From: CF-46 sp042408445
Lineage (GTDB): Bacteria > Chloroflexota > Limnocylindria > Limnocylindrales > CSP1-4
Length of the DNA: 64,000 bases
Reading direction: 5' to 3'
NCBI GenBank assembly: GCA_042408445.1
Contig: JBHORC010000023.1
Coordinates: 166,136 to 230,135, forward strand
Position 1 is the stretch's first letter, and every line of letters starts with the position of its first letter. The position numbers and the translations under genes were made by a program. The notes under the pieces are model-generated. The model saw nothing but the letters and a program-made list of their open reading frames with translations, searched no databases and was not told where the DNA came from. Shown piece after piece: positions 8,727-17,493 of this stretch.

Positions 8727-9713
8727 TCAGTGCTGGTGGCCGGGCAGCGGCCGGGCGCAAGCGTCCGCCGTAGCGCGACACCGATCGAAGGCGGGTCGGG
8801 CGATCGTCTCCGCGAGGGCGGCGGTCTCTGCGACGTCGGCCCGGAGGATCGGACCCCAGATCGCCCGGCCGGCGAGGAATCCGGAGGCGCCGGCTTCGCC
8901 CGCGACCCGGATCTGGCCGACGAGCCGCTCGGCGTCCGCGCCGCTACCGCCGAGCACGACCCACGGCGTGTCGCCGCACGCCGACGCGAGCCGGCGGCAG
9001 GCTGCCCGCTCCAGTTCTGGCGAGGCCCCGGCCGCGGCATGCACGGGAAACGGCAGCTTCAGCAGGTCGGCACCGAGCGGCCGGAGGCGCTCCACCGCCT
9101 CGACGACCAGCGTTTCGTAGGCAGCTGCGTGATCCAATTCGGTCTCGGTGGACAGGCGATGGACGACCGGCTCGACGAGGAGCGGCAGCCCGACGGCATG
9201 GCATGCGGCCACCGTGGTCTCGACGAGGGCGTCCTGCTGCGCGGCAGCCGGCTCGTCGTCGACACGGTAGGGGAGGAGCAGCTTGCAGGCGTCGGCGCCG
9301 GCGCGCAGCGCGTCGAGCGGCCTGAAATCCTCGAGGAGCGTCGTGATCCGTCGATCGCCCTGCGTCTCGTAGCCCTGCGCCTCGAGCGGAATGATCAGCC
9401 CGACCGCCGCCGGCACCGCGTCGTCGGCGAGGGCCTGCCCGCCCAGCTCCGAATCGAGCATGACGGCCGTCGCGGCCGGGGCGAGGGCCCGCACGAGCGC
9501 GTGCTTGAGAGCCGCGAGATCGGCGTCCGACGTCGACGCGATCCCCTGTCGTTCGAGGACGACCCGCAGGCTGTCGCGATGATCGAGCGCGATCCCGGCG
9601 ACGATCCCACCCGGCCCGGCGAGCCGGTGGAGCCGACGCCGTCGCGCCGCGGCGACGAGCGCCGCGTCCGTCGACCCGGGCGGTCCCTCCGAATCGCCGG
9701 TCGCGGCCGTCAC
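8727..9713 (-). CDS. Class I aldolase, LacD/YihT-like (candidate 2-deoxy-5-keto-gluconate-6-phosphate aldolase)
   Basis: The 328-residue protein resembles the class I Schiff-base aldolases LacD (tagatose 1,6-bisphosphate) and YihT (sulfofructose 1-phosphate). It has ALDHRDSL near residue 45, DSELGGQ near 90 and a Schiff-base lysine candidate K219 in DLLKLPFP. In this operon it occupies the position of IolJ, which cleaves 5-dehydro-2-deoxy-gluconate 6-phosphate to malonate semialdehyde and dihydroxyacetone phosphate. The GTG start overlaps the iolB stop (GTGA), so the two are translationally coupled. A class I enzyme replacing the usual class II IolJ is plausible but inferred. Confidence 0.75.
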   Translation of the reverse strand: MTAATGDSEGPPGSTDAALVAAARRRRLHRLAGPGGIVAGIALDHRDSLRVVLERQGIASTSDADLAALKHALVRALAPAATAVMLDSELGGQALADDAVPAAVGLIIPLEAQGYETQGDRRITTLLEDFRPLDALRAGADACKLLLPYRVDDEPAAAQQDALVETTVAACHAVGLPLLVEPVVHRLSTETELDHAAAYETLVVEAVERLRPLGADLLKLPFPVHAAAGASPELERAACRRLASACGDTPWVVLGGSGADAERLVGQIRVAGEAGASGFLAGRAIWGPILRADVAETAALAETIARPAFDRCRATADACARPLPGHQH

Positions 9714-10630
9714 CGGCGGACGAGCGGCAGACGCGGATCCGGTGCCATGGACGGCCAGAGCGTCCGGACCCAGGCAAGGTCCGGATCGTCGGTGTTGGCC
9801 ATCGTCCGTCGATCGCCGGTCAGCACGTTCAGGTAATAGGCGTCGTAGCCCTGCGTCGAGGCGAAGGGGTGATAGCCCTGGTCGACGACGACAAGGTCGC
9901 CGTGGCGGACCGGCACGAAGACATCCCGCGAGCCGTCGCGGTGATAGATCCGCTGGATCGCCCAGCCTTCCGGCCGGCTCATCTGGTAGTAGTACGTCTC
10001 CTCGAGGACCGCCTCGCGGGGCATGTCGTCGACATCGTGCTTGTGTGGCGGCCAGCCGGACCAGTTCCCGTTCGGTGTGAAGACCTCGCAGACGAGGAGC
10101 CGATCCGCGGGGAAGTCCGGCATCATGATGTTGTTGACCTGCCGCGTCGCATTGCCGGCACCGCGGATCTCGACGCCGACCGAATCCGGGTCGACAAGGA
10201 TCGGGTCCGTCGCGACGCCGCTCCGCCCGCTCAGCGGCGCGTGGGCGAGGGCGATGACGACCGGGTCGTCGCCGAGCGCGCGAGCGGTCATCCTCGCGTC
10301 GCGTCCCGCCGGCAGATAGGCGCTCCAGGGCAGACCCTCGAACACCGACGAACGGCCCGCCAGGTGCAGGTCCGGCGCGCCGTCGACGCTGATGTCCACG
10401 CCGCCCCCGGAGATCGTCACGACCGCCGTCTCCCGCTCCGGCTCATGGAGGTCGAGCGTGTCGCCGGCGGCGAGGTGGGCGGTTCGGAAGGACAGGTAGC
10501 GCCAGCCGCTCCGCTTCGGGTCCGTGGCGACGGTGCCGTCCGGCTGGCGCTCGACCCGCAGCCGATCGGCAGGCAGGGGCGCAAGCTTCGTCGGGTGGAT
10601 CACCGGTTCGGGGCGCGCATCGTCGGTCAT
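9710..10630 (-). CDS. iolB: 5-deoxy-glucuronate isomerase
   Basis: The 306-residue protein matches IolB along its length (usual size about 270-300 residues). It is a bicupin enzyme that converts 5-deoxy-D-glucuronate to 5-dehydro-2-deoxy-D-gluconate. The metal-binding cupin motif is clear: PPHKHD with H196 and H198, glutamates in EAVLEETYYYQ (around 210-211) and H254 in QGYHPF. The ATG start overlaps the iolC stop in an ATGA junction and the end overlaps the aldolase start, giving the pathway order iolC-iolB-aldolase in one coupled block. Confidence 0.93.
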   Translation of the reverse strand: MTDDARPEPVIHPTKLAPLPADRLRVERQPDGTVATDPKRSGWRYLSFRTAHLAAGDTLDLHEPERETAVVTISGGGVDISVDGAPDLHLAGRSSVFEGLPWSAYLPAGRDARMTARALGDDPVVIALAHAPLSGRSGVATDPILVDPDSVGVEIRGAGNATRQVNNIMMPDFPADRLLVCEVFTPNGNWSGWPPHKHDVDDMPREAVLEETYYYQMSRPEGWAIQRIYHRDGSRDVFVPVRHGDLVVVDQGYHPFASTQGYDAYYLNVLTGDRRTMANTDDPDLAWVRTLWPSMAPDPRLPLVRR

Positions 10631-11592
10631 CGAACTGCCTCCGCGTGGGTCCTGCGCTCGCTCGCGAGCACCTCATCGATCTCGCTCGGCGTCGGCATCG
10701 CCGTGCTGCACATCAGCCGCGACGCGACGATCGCGCCGGCGGCGTTGCCACGCTCGATCGCCGCGAACGGATCGAGCCCCGCGAGCAGGCCGGCCCCGAA
10801 GGCGGCGGTCAGCGCGTCGCCCGCGCCGAGACCGCACACGACGTCGACTGGGATCCCGGGGACGTCGCGCCGACCCGCCGCCGCCTGGAGCGCGACACCG
10901 TCCGGCCCGTGCTTGACGACGACGTTCCGCGGCGCGTCAAGGTCACCCACCGCGTCCTCCGGGGAGAGGCGAGCTGCGGCGAACTCCTCGAGGCTTCCGA
11001 CGACGACGTCGCACAGCTCCAGCGCCGCCTCGACGCGAGCCGGGTAGGCCGCCGGATCCGCCCAGAGCGTCGGCCGCCAGTCGAGGTCCAGGAGCGTCCA
11101 TGACGCTGCGCCACGATCGTGCGCGGCGCGCTCGCGCAGCACCTCGAGGATCGCGGAGCGGACGGGATCGTCGGCGAGGAGCGCGCCGGACAGGACGACG
11201 AGTCGTGCGTCCCGCAGCCCGGCGCGTGGCAGGTCGGCGGCGGTCAGCAGCGTCTCCGGCGCCGGCGGCACGCGGTAGAACGTGACCGGGAACCGGTCCG
11301 GCGGCCACGCCTCGAAGAACGCGACCTGCGTCCGGCTGCCGGGCCGCGTCGCGATCCCCGCGACGTCGACGCCCTCCGCAGCCAGCGCCTGCCGGACGTG
11401 CGTGCCGTGGCCGTCGTCGCCGACGCCGCTGACGACCCCCGTCGCGACGCCGAGCCGCGCCAGACCCGTCCCGATGTTGCCCGCGAACCCGCCAACGGCT
11501 CGGGCGAAGGCTTCCGCGTCGGCGAGCGATGTCCGGGGTCGGGTCGGTGTCAGGTCGACCCCGACGCGGCCGACGACCAGGGCATCGGTCAC
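10627..11592 (-). CDS. iolC: 5-dehydro-2-deoxygluconokinase
   Basis: The 321-residue PfkB/ribokinase-family sugar kinase has an N-terminal substrate loop (GGFAGNIGTGLARLG, near residue 34) and the C-terminal signature GLGAGDALTAAFGAGLL with catalytic D259. The TFYRVPPAPE segment near residue 104 resembles IolC more than general fructokinases. It phosphorylates 5-dehydro-2-deoxy-D-gluconate before aldol cleavage. Translation appears to start at GTG 11592, 16 nt after the aminotransferase stop. The gene overlaps iolB by 4 nt. Confidence 0.9.
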   Translation of the reverse strand: MTDALVVGRVGVDLTPTRPRTSLADAEAFARAVGGFAGNIGTGLARLGVATGVVSGVGDDGHGTHVRQALAAEGVDVAGIATRPGSRTQVAFFEAWPPDRFPVTFYRVPPAPETLLTAADLPRAGLRDARLVVLSGALLADDPVRSAILEVLRERAAHDRGAASWTLLDLDWRPTLWADPAAYPARVEAALELCDVVVGSLEEFAAARLSPEDAVGDLDAPRNVVVKHGPDGVALQAAAGRRDVPGIPVDVVCGLGAGDALTAAFGAGLLAGLDPFAAIERGNAAGAIVASRLMCSTAMPTPSEIDEVLASERRTHAEAVR

Positions 11593-11608
11593 GGCTGCGT
11601 CGGGTCGC

Positions 11609-12847
11609 TCACGCCCGGTGCTTGATCACGGCGTCGCGGAACGTCGCGCCGACGGTTCGCGCCGTGTCCGGTCCGTCGCTCATCCGGAGCCCGAACGGTG
11701 CGAGGTTCGGGTCCCGGACGCCGATCCCGATGCTGATCGATCGCGACAGGAGCTCGTCCGTCCTCGGCAGCATCCCCGACGTGTAGCCGGCCGCCTTGCC
11801 GTCGCCATCGTCACTGTTGAACGGGTAGCCCTTGCCGGTGGCGGTCCGCCGCTCCAGCAGGTGGTTCATCTTGCTGTACGTGTGCCAGCCGGATTCGGAC
11901 AGCGGCAGCGCGCCGATCTCCTTCGAGACGTTCTGGGCGACCTCCGCGGACGGCAGCACCGTGACGAGGTGCGTCGCGAGATCGCCCTCGGCGTCCGTCA
12001 GCTCGCGGAACCCGATCATCGGGACCTCCTGGAGGATGTCCTTGACGATCGCCTTGTTCGAGCGGAGGTGCGAGGTGATCCGGTCGAGCTTGCCGAGCTG
12101 ACCCAGGAGCACGGCCCCGGACAGCTCCGTCATCCGGAAGTTCATGCCGAGGAACGGACGCGGGGCGTATTTCGACTCCAGGCGGTACGGCGCGTGGCCC
12201 TGGTCATGCATCGCAAAGGCCCGCTCGTAGAGCTCCGTGTCGTCCGTGACGATCATCCCGCCGTCGCCACACGTGATCGTCTTGTACTCGTTGAAGCTGT
12301 ACGTCCCCATCGTGCCGATGCCGCCGACGCCGACGCCCTTGTACGTCGCGCCGAACGCCTGGGCGCAGTCCTCGATGAGCGGGAGGCCGTGCTTGTCGGC
12401 GATCGCCTTCAGCTCGTCCAGCCGGGCGGGCGCGCCCAGCATGTGGACGACGAGGATCGCGGCGGTCTTCGGGGTGATCTTCGCCTCGACGTCCGCGGGA
12501 TCGAGATCGAAGGTCTCGTCGATCTCGGCGAGGATCGGCGTCGCGCCGGCGTAGACGATCGCGGAGATCGAGGCGACGTACGTGAAGCCCGGGACGATGA
12601 CCTCGTCGCCCGCGCCGACCCCCAGGCTGAGCAGCGCGATCCACAGGGCGGCGGACCCGCCGCCGTGCAGGGCGAGAGCGTGCTTCACGCCGGCGATCGC
12701 CGCGATCTCCTCCTCGACCCGGTGGACCTTCGCCTTGAACGCCGGGTTGTCGGACGGTCCGTATCGGCTCAGGAAACCGCTGTCGAGCACCTCGAGCACC
12801 TCGGCGCGCTCCTCCGCGCCGACGAGCTCGATACCGGGTCCGGGCAT
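11609..12847 (-). CDS. DegT/DnrJ/EryC1/StrS-family PLP aminotransferase
   Basis: The 412-residue fold-type I aminotransferase of the sugar-aminotransferase family has an EDCAQAFGA motif (D160, Q163) and the PLP lysine K189 in YSFNEYKT. Family members include the L-glutamine:scyllo-inosose aminotransferases of aminocyclitol biosynthesis. Here the gene sits between iolD and iolC in a catabolic operon, with a GAGGGAG ribosome-binding site before the ATG. It may interconvert scyllo-inosamine and inosose, feeding amino-inositols into the pathway, or less likely build an amino sugar. No other aminocyclitol biosynthesis genes are nearby, which favours a catabolic role. Confidence 0.85.
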   Translation of the reverse strand: MPGPGIELVGAEERAEVLEVLDSGFLSRYGPSDNPAFKAKVHRVEEEIAAIAGVKHALALHGGGSAALWIALLSLGVGAGDEVIVPGFTYVASISAIVYAGATPILAEIDETFDLDPADVEAKITPKTAAILVVHMLGAPARLDELKAIADKHGLPLIEDCAQAFGATYKGVGVGGIGTMGTYSFNEYKTITCGDGGMIVTDDTELYERAFAMHDQGHAPYRLESKYAPRPFLGMNFRMTELSGAVLLGQLGKLDRITSHLRSNKAIVKDILQEVPMIGFRELTDAEGDLATHLVTVLPSAEVAQNVSKEIGALPLSESGWHTYSKMNHLLERRTATGKGYPFNSDDGDGKAAGYTSGMLPRTDELLSRSISIGIGVRDPNLAPFGLRMSDGPDTARTVGATFRDAVIKHRA

Positions 12848-12912
12848 GGACGTCTCCCTCTAGTGCGCTTGCAGGCTCCGTCGGCGGAGCTGGACCGCCC
12901 TGGGGCGGGGTG

Positions 12913-14799
12913 TCATTGCAGGTCGGAGCGCCGGTCGGCTCGCTTCTCGTCGTACGTGTTGCGGGCGTCGCGGACGCCCGCCTGGCCGCTCGTCGCCGCC
13001 ACGGGAACGTCCCACCACGACTCGAAGCCCGCGAGGCGCTTCTCGGGGTCCGTCGGGACGACGATCACCGTCACCCGATCGGCCGTTCGCGCCGTCTCGA
13101 GCGCCGCCCGCAGCTCCTTCGCCGTGTTCGCCTGGATCGCGAGCGCGCCCATCGCCTCGGCGTGCTTCCGGAAGTCGATCGGCACGTACGGCCCGTCGAG
13201 GCGGTTCGTCTTCGGGTTCCGGTAGCGCAGCTCGTTCCCGAAATCCGGGACCCCGACGAGGCGCTGGAGGGCGAGGATGCACTGGAAGCCGTGGTTGTCG
13301 AGGACGACGATCGTGAGCTTCAGGCCCTCCGCGACCGCCGTGACGATCTCCGAGTTCATCATCAGGTACGACCCGTCGCCGACCATGACGACGACGTCGC
13401 GATCGGGATCCGCGAGCCGCACCCCGAGCCCCGCCACGATCTCGTAGCCCATGCACGAGAAGCCGTACTCGACGTGGTAGGCCTTCGGGTCCTCGGCTCT
13501 CCAGAGGCGGAGCAGGTCGCCCGGCAGGCTGCCAGCGGCGCAGATGATCGTCGCGTCCCCGCCGACGCCGTCGTTGACGATGCCAATCACCTCGGACTGG
13601 CCGAGGTCGCCGGGAGCGCCGTCCGGCTCACGGAGCTTCGAGACGACCCCGTCCCATTCGGCCTTCAGCGACTCGGCGCGGTGGGCGTGGGCCTCCGGGC
13701 TGCCCGTCCAGCCGGCGTCCGCGAGCGCGGCCTCGAGGGCACGCAGCCCCTCGCGCGCATCCGCGACGATCGGCACGGATCGCTGCTTGTGTGCGTCCAT
13801 CGAGGCGATGTTCAGCGAGATGAAGACTGCGTTCGGGTTCTGGAAGGTGGTCCGCGACGCGGTGACGAAGTCGCCGAGCCGCGTGCCGACGCAGAGGACG
13901 ACGTCCGCCTCGCGCGCGAGGCGATTCCCTGCGAGCCCGCCATTCGTCCCGACCGGGCCGGCGTTCATCGGGTGGTTCCAGGGCAGTGCGCCCTTGCCGG
14001 CCTGCGTCTCCACGACGGGGATCCCGAAGCGGGTCGCGAACGCGTCCAGCTCCGCGGTCGCGCCGGCATAGATCGTCCCGCCGCCCGTGACGATGACCGG
14101 GCTCTGCGCCGTCCGGAGGTGGCGGACCGCATCGGCGAGATCCGCGGGCGCCGGCGCCGGGCGCCGGACGCGCCAGAGGCGCGGCTCGAAGAACCGCGTC
14201 GGCCAGTCCCACGCCTCGGCCTGGACGTCCTCCGGCAGGGAGATCGTCACGGCGCCGGTATCGGCCGGGTCCGTGAGGACGCGGAACGCCTCCGGCAGCG
14301 AGCCGAGGAGCTGCTCCGGTCGCGAGATCCGGTCGAAGTAGCGGGAGACCGGGCGGAATGCGTCGCTGGCGCTGACGTCGTGCTCGACTGGATGCTCGAT
14401 CTGCTGGAGCACGGGGTCGACGAGCCGGTTCGCGAAGTAGTCGCTCGGCAGGAGCAGGACGGGGATCCGGTTCACTGTCGCCGTCGCGGCGGCCGTCACC
14501 ATGTTCAGGGCGCCGGGACCGACGGAAGAGGTGCAGGCGTACGTTCGGAGCCGGTTGGAGTGACGGGCGAACGCGGTGGCGAGGTGGACCATCGCCTGCT
14601 CGTTCTGGGGGCGGTAGTACGGCATGCCCTCGGCCTCGCCGAGCTCCTCGAGCGCCTGGCCGAAGCCGGCGACGTTGCCGTGACCGAAGATTCCCCACAC
14701 GCCGGCGATGAATCGGTGGCGCTCGCCGTCGCGTTCGATGTCCTGGCGGGCAAGGAACCGGACGATGGCCTGACCCACGGTCAATCGGACCGTTTCCAT
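12913..14799 (-). CDS. iolD: 3D-(3,5/4)-trihydroxycyclohexane-1,2-dione acylhydrolase
   Basis: The 628-residue ThDP-dependent enzyme opens the ring of the dehydrated inosose to give 5-deoxy-glucuronate. It has the N-terminal pyrimidine domain (PYYRPQNEQAMVHLA, with the activating Glu), a central domain near 210-350, and a C-terminal domain with the ThDP motif VGDGSYLMMNSEI (GDG at 474-476) followed by LDNHGF. The length matches IolD. The ATG at 14799 has a perfect AAGGAGG site (14812-14806) 6 nt upstream, immediately next to the LacI-type operator. It is the first gene of the seven-gene inositol operon; a 65-nt gap separates it from the aminotransferase gene. Confidence 0.93.
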   Translation of the reverse strand: METVRLTVGQAIVRFLARQDIERDGERHRFIAGVWGIFGHGNVAGFGQALEELGEAEGMPYYRPQNEQAMVHLATAFARHSNRLRTYACTSSVGPGALNMVTAAATATVNRIPVLLLPSDYFANRLVDPVLQQIEHPVEHDVSASDAFRPVSRYFDRISRPEQLLGSLPEAFRVLTDPADTGAVTISLPEDVQAEAWDWPTRFFEPRLWRVRRPAPAPADLADAVRHLRTAQSPVIVTGGGTIYAGATAELDAFATRFGIPVVETQAGKGALPWNHPMNAGPVGTNGGLAGNRLAREADVVLCVGTRLGDFVTASRTTFQNPNAVFISLNIASMDAHKQRSVPIVADAREGLRALEAALADAGWTGSPEAHAHRAESLKAEWDGVVSKLREPDGAPGDLGQSEVIGIVNDGVGGDATIICAAGSLPGDLLRLWRAEDPKAYHVEYGFSCMGYEIVAGLGVRLADPDRDVVVMVGDGSYLMMNSEIVTAVAEGLKLTIVVLDNHGFQCILALQRLVGVPDFGNELRYRNPKTNRLDGPYVPIDFRKHAEAMGALAIQANTAKELRAALETARTADRVTVIVVPTDPEKRLAGFESWWDVPVAATSGQAGVRDARNTYDEKRADRRSDLQ

Positions 14800-14810
14800 C
14801 GAGTCCCTCC

Positions 14811-14860
14811 TTGCGCAACCGATTGCAACGACGGTATCATCGCCGCTCCGCCACCGTCAA
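14811..14860 (-). promoter_or_regulatory. Promoter-operator of the iolD operon, shared with the divergent metallohydrolase gene
   Basis: On the minus strand TTGACG (14860-14855), 18 bp and TACCGT (14836-14831) are followed by TTGCAATCGGTTGCGC (14828-14813). This is almost the same promoter and operator as at 6893-6939. On the plus strand TTGCGC (14811-14816), 18 bp and TATCAT (14835-14840) form a weaker promoter for the gene at 14884, with the same operator between its elements. One bound repressor could silence both directions. Confidence 0.75.
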
Positions 14861-14883
14861 CATCGGGCGCCGAGGAGCTCCGC

Positions 14884-17445
14884 ATGGCGAACGTCCGGAC
14901 TCCCCCCGCGACGCGACTGGCGCGGACCGTTGACCTCGGAACGAGCTGGAACGCGACGGACGCCGACCTCGCGGCCCGCCTCCATCCAGCCTACGCCTCG
15001 GCCCTGGGCCGGCTCCCCGACGGTTCCGTCGTGTTCCGCGGTCTTCCGTTCGCGCTTGGCTCGCGGGCGAGCGGCAAGCGGTGGCTGGTCCTCGACGGCG
15101 CGTCGTCGATCGACCTTCGGGGCGGCGGCCCCGCGACCCACATCGTCATCGCCCATTTCGCCGACAGCTGGCGCGACGCGGCAGGCGAGCGGCTACCGGG
15201 CCAGCCCGTCGGCTGGGTGCTTCCGACCGGTGAGCCGCTCGCGCGCTACGACGTCCGGACGGCGGACGGCGACATCCATTCCGTCGGGATCCGGCGACGG
15301 TTCGAGATCGCCGACGGGATCATCGGCTGGGGGTTCCTGCCGTTCTCCGCGATCGGCCACCGGGCCGACGAGGCGCTCGACTGGCGCGGACCGCATGAAC
15401 GGCTGGGAACGGGACGATACGCACCCACGGGTCACGCCGGTCCGCTCGGGATGCTGCCGGGTTCGTGGGGACCGGCCCAGACGGGTGTCGCCGACTTCGT
15501 GCCGACGCCCGACGACGACATCACGTACTGGCTCCACGTCATCCCGCTCGGCGGGCGAGTCGAACCGGAGGAGCTTGCGGTCACGCCGATCGGCGCTCCG
15601 AGGCCGGGCCGCGGCGTCGTGATCGCTGCGGTGACCGTGTTCGACGGCCGCGCGGATCCGCTCGTCGTGTCGCCGCGGCGACAGATCCTCGTGACCGGCG
15701 CGGGTCTCCCGGACGTGGACCTGGGCGTCGCGATCCAGGCGCGGCCGGTCGCGCGACCGATCGGGACGGCTGCCGGGCCCGTGGGCTGGGGTCGGCCGAG
15801 GCCGCCGGAGCCAGCCGCCGCCGAGGATCGCGTCATCGTCGACCTGGCCGTGGCGCCGGATGCCCGGATCCGCTTCGGCGCATGGGACGTCGCCGTCGCG
15901 GATCTCGATCGTGGCGCGACGAGCGGCGACGGCCGAATGCGGATCCAGCCGCTGGCGCCGCCGTCCGTCCGGACGACCGTCCACATCACCGCCGACGGTG
16001 AGCCCACCGCCACTCGCGTCCGGTTCGTTGCCGCCGACGGTCGCTACCTCCCGCCGCTCGGCCATCGCGAGGAGGTCAATACGGGCCTGCTGGAGGACAG
16101 TGGCGGAGGCCTCGTCCTGGGCGGGGAGACGTGGGCGTACGTCCCCGGCGAGTTCGCGATCGACCTCCCGGTCGGCTCGGTCGCCCTGGAGGTCGTCAAG
16201 GGCTTCGACCATCGGCCCGTCCGTCGGTCGCTGACCGTCAACGGCGCGGGCGCGGACATCACGATCGATCTGGAGCGGGCGATCGACCTTCGTGACGCTG
16301 GCTGGCGGGCCTCGGACTCCCACGTCCATTTCCTGGCACCTTCGACCGCGCTCCTCCAGGCCGCCGCCGAGGACGTCACGTGGGTCCACGTCCTCGCGAC
16401 GCAGCTCGGCGACGAGTTCACGAGCATCCCGGATCTGGCGTGGGGCGAGCAGCGCGACCCGACGGGCCGGCACACGGTGATGGTCGGGACGGAGAACCGC
16501 CAGAACATGCTCGGCCATCTCGCGCTGCTCGGCGCCCGGCGACCGACCCTGCCACTCGCCTCCGGTGGCGCGCCCGAGGGTCGGATCGGGGCGCCGACAA
16601 GCGAGCTCCTCGCCGACTGGGCCGCAGCAACCCGACGCGAGGGCGGCCTCGTCGTCGGCGCCCACTTCCCGCTGCCGTTCGCGGAGATCGCCGCGGACAT
16701 CGTCGAGGGGCTGATCGACGCGATCGAGTTCCAGGTCTTCGCCCCAGGGCTCGACAACCCCTCGATCACCGAGTGGTACCGCTTCCTGAACTGCGGCTAC
16801 CGGCTGCCGGTCCTCGGCGGCACGGACAAGATGTCGGCCGAGGTGCCGGTCGGCCAGGTGCGGACCTACGCACGGCTCGACCCGGACGCCGAGCCGACGT
16901 TCGACACCTGGTCCGCGGCGGTCCGGGCGGGACGGACGTTCGCCACCTCGGGCCCGGTTCTCGAGCTCCGCGTCGACGGCCGCGAGCCCGGCGAGGTCAT
17001 CGCGCTGCCGCGAAGCGGCGGCCGGCTGGAGGTGTCGGCTCGGGCCCGCGCCGCGCAGCCCGTCATCGGCGCGGTCGAGATCGTCGTGAATGGCCGCGTC
17101 GTCGCCGTCGAGTCGTCGGGCGTGGCGACGACGGATCTGGCCGTCACGGCGACCGTCGCGGTCGAGGGAAGCGCGTGGATCGCCGCCCGGTCGCGGAGCG
17201 ACCACGAGATCCACTCGGCGTTCAACACGAGCATGGCCGCCCACACTTCGGCGGTCTACGTCGAGGTTCCCGACCGGCCGCTGTTCGTCGACCGCGACGC
17301 CGAGGCGATCCTCCAGGTGATCGACGGGACCGCCGAGTGGCTTCGCCGGATGGCGACGGTCGTGGATCCCGCTGCGCGGGCGCGGCTCGTCGAGCGGGTC
17401 GCGGCAAGCGCGACGCGGCTGCGCGCGAGGCGCGACGCGACCTGA
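14884..17445 (+). CDS. CehA/McbA-family metallohydrolase-like protein (paralog B)
   Basis: The 853-residue protein is homologous along its length to the product of 75-2738, with well over half of positions matching by eye in the hydrolase half. Its metal-site candidates are DSHVH (D478, H480, H482), H594 in AHFPLP and D648 in GTDKMS, exactly 22 residues earlier than in paralog A. The ATG at 14884 has a GAGGAG site. Upstream the frame stays open across iolD, but that is an antisense artefact of high GC. The gene is divergent from iolD over a shared operator, so it should be induced with inositol catabolism. No signal peptide is visible; the substrate is unknown. Confidence 0.72.
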   Translation: MANVRTPPATRLARTVDLGTSWNATDADLAARLHPAYASALGRLPDGSVVFRGLPFALGSRASGKRWLVLDGASSIDLRGGGPATHIVIAHFADSWRDAAGERLPGQPVGWVLPTGEPLARYDVRTADGDIHSVGIRRRFEIADGIIGWGFLPFSAIGHRADEALDWRGPHERLGTGRYAPTGHAGPLGMLPGSWGPAQTGVADFVPTPDDDITYWLHVIPLGGRVEPEELAVTPIGAPRPGRGVVIAAVTVFDGRADPLVVSPRRQILVTGAGLPDVDLGVAIQARPVARPIGTAAGPVGWGRPRPPEPAAAEDRVIVDLAVAPDARIRFGAWDVAVADLDRGATSGDGRMRIQPLAPPSVRTTVHITADGEPTATRVRFVAADGRYLPPLGHREEVNTGLLEDSGGGLVLGGETWAYVPGEFAIDLPVGSVALEVVKGFDHRPVRRSLTVNGAGADITIDLERAIDLRDAGWRASDSHVHFLAPSTALLQAAAEDVTWVHVLATQLGDEFTSIPDLAWGEQRDPTGRHTVMVGTENRQNMLGHLALLGARRPTLPLASGGAPEGRIGAPTSELLADWAAATRREGGLVVGAHFPLPFAEIAADIVEGLIDAIEFQVFAPGLDNPSITEWYRFLNCGYRLPVLGGTDKMSAEVPVGQVRTYARLDPDAEPTFDTWSAAVRAGRTFATSGPVLELRVDGREPGEVIALPRSGGRLEVSARARAAQPVIGAVEIVVNGRVVAVESSGVATTDLAVTATVAVEGSAWIAARSRSDHEIHSAFNTSMAAHTSAVYVEVPDRPLFVDRDAEAILQVIDGTAEWLRRMATVVDPAARARLVERVAASATRLRARRDAT

Positions 17446-17458
17446 CGACCGCCGAGCC

Positions 17459-17490
17459 GACCGCGAGGCGGACGCGTCCGGCTCGCGGTC
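17459..17490. terminator. Bidirectional hairpin terminator
   Basis: GACCGCGAG (17459-17467) pairs perfectly with CTCGCGGTC (17482-17490). The loop contains the self-complementary CGGACGCGTCCG. It lies between the convergent metallohydrolase B and isomerase genes. There is no U-tract, as is usual at this GC content. Confidence 0.6.
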
Positions 17491-17493
17491 GCC

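Noticed and set aside
12910..14883. Long plus-strand open frame continuous with metallohydrolase B
   Set aside because: It is exactly antisense to iolD, whose domains and ribosome-binding site are clear. Stop-free antisense frames are expected at this GC content, and homology of paralog B begins only at 14884.
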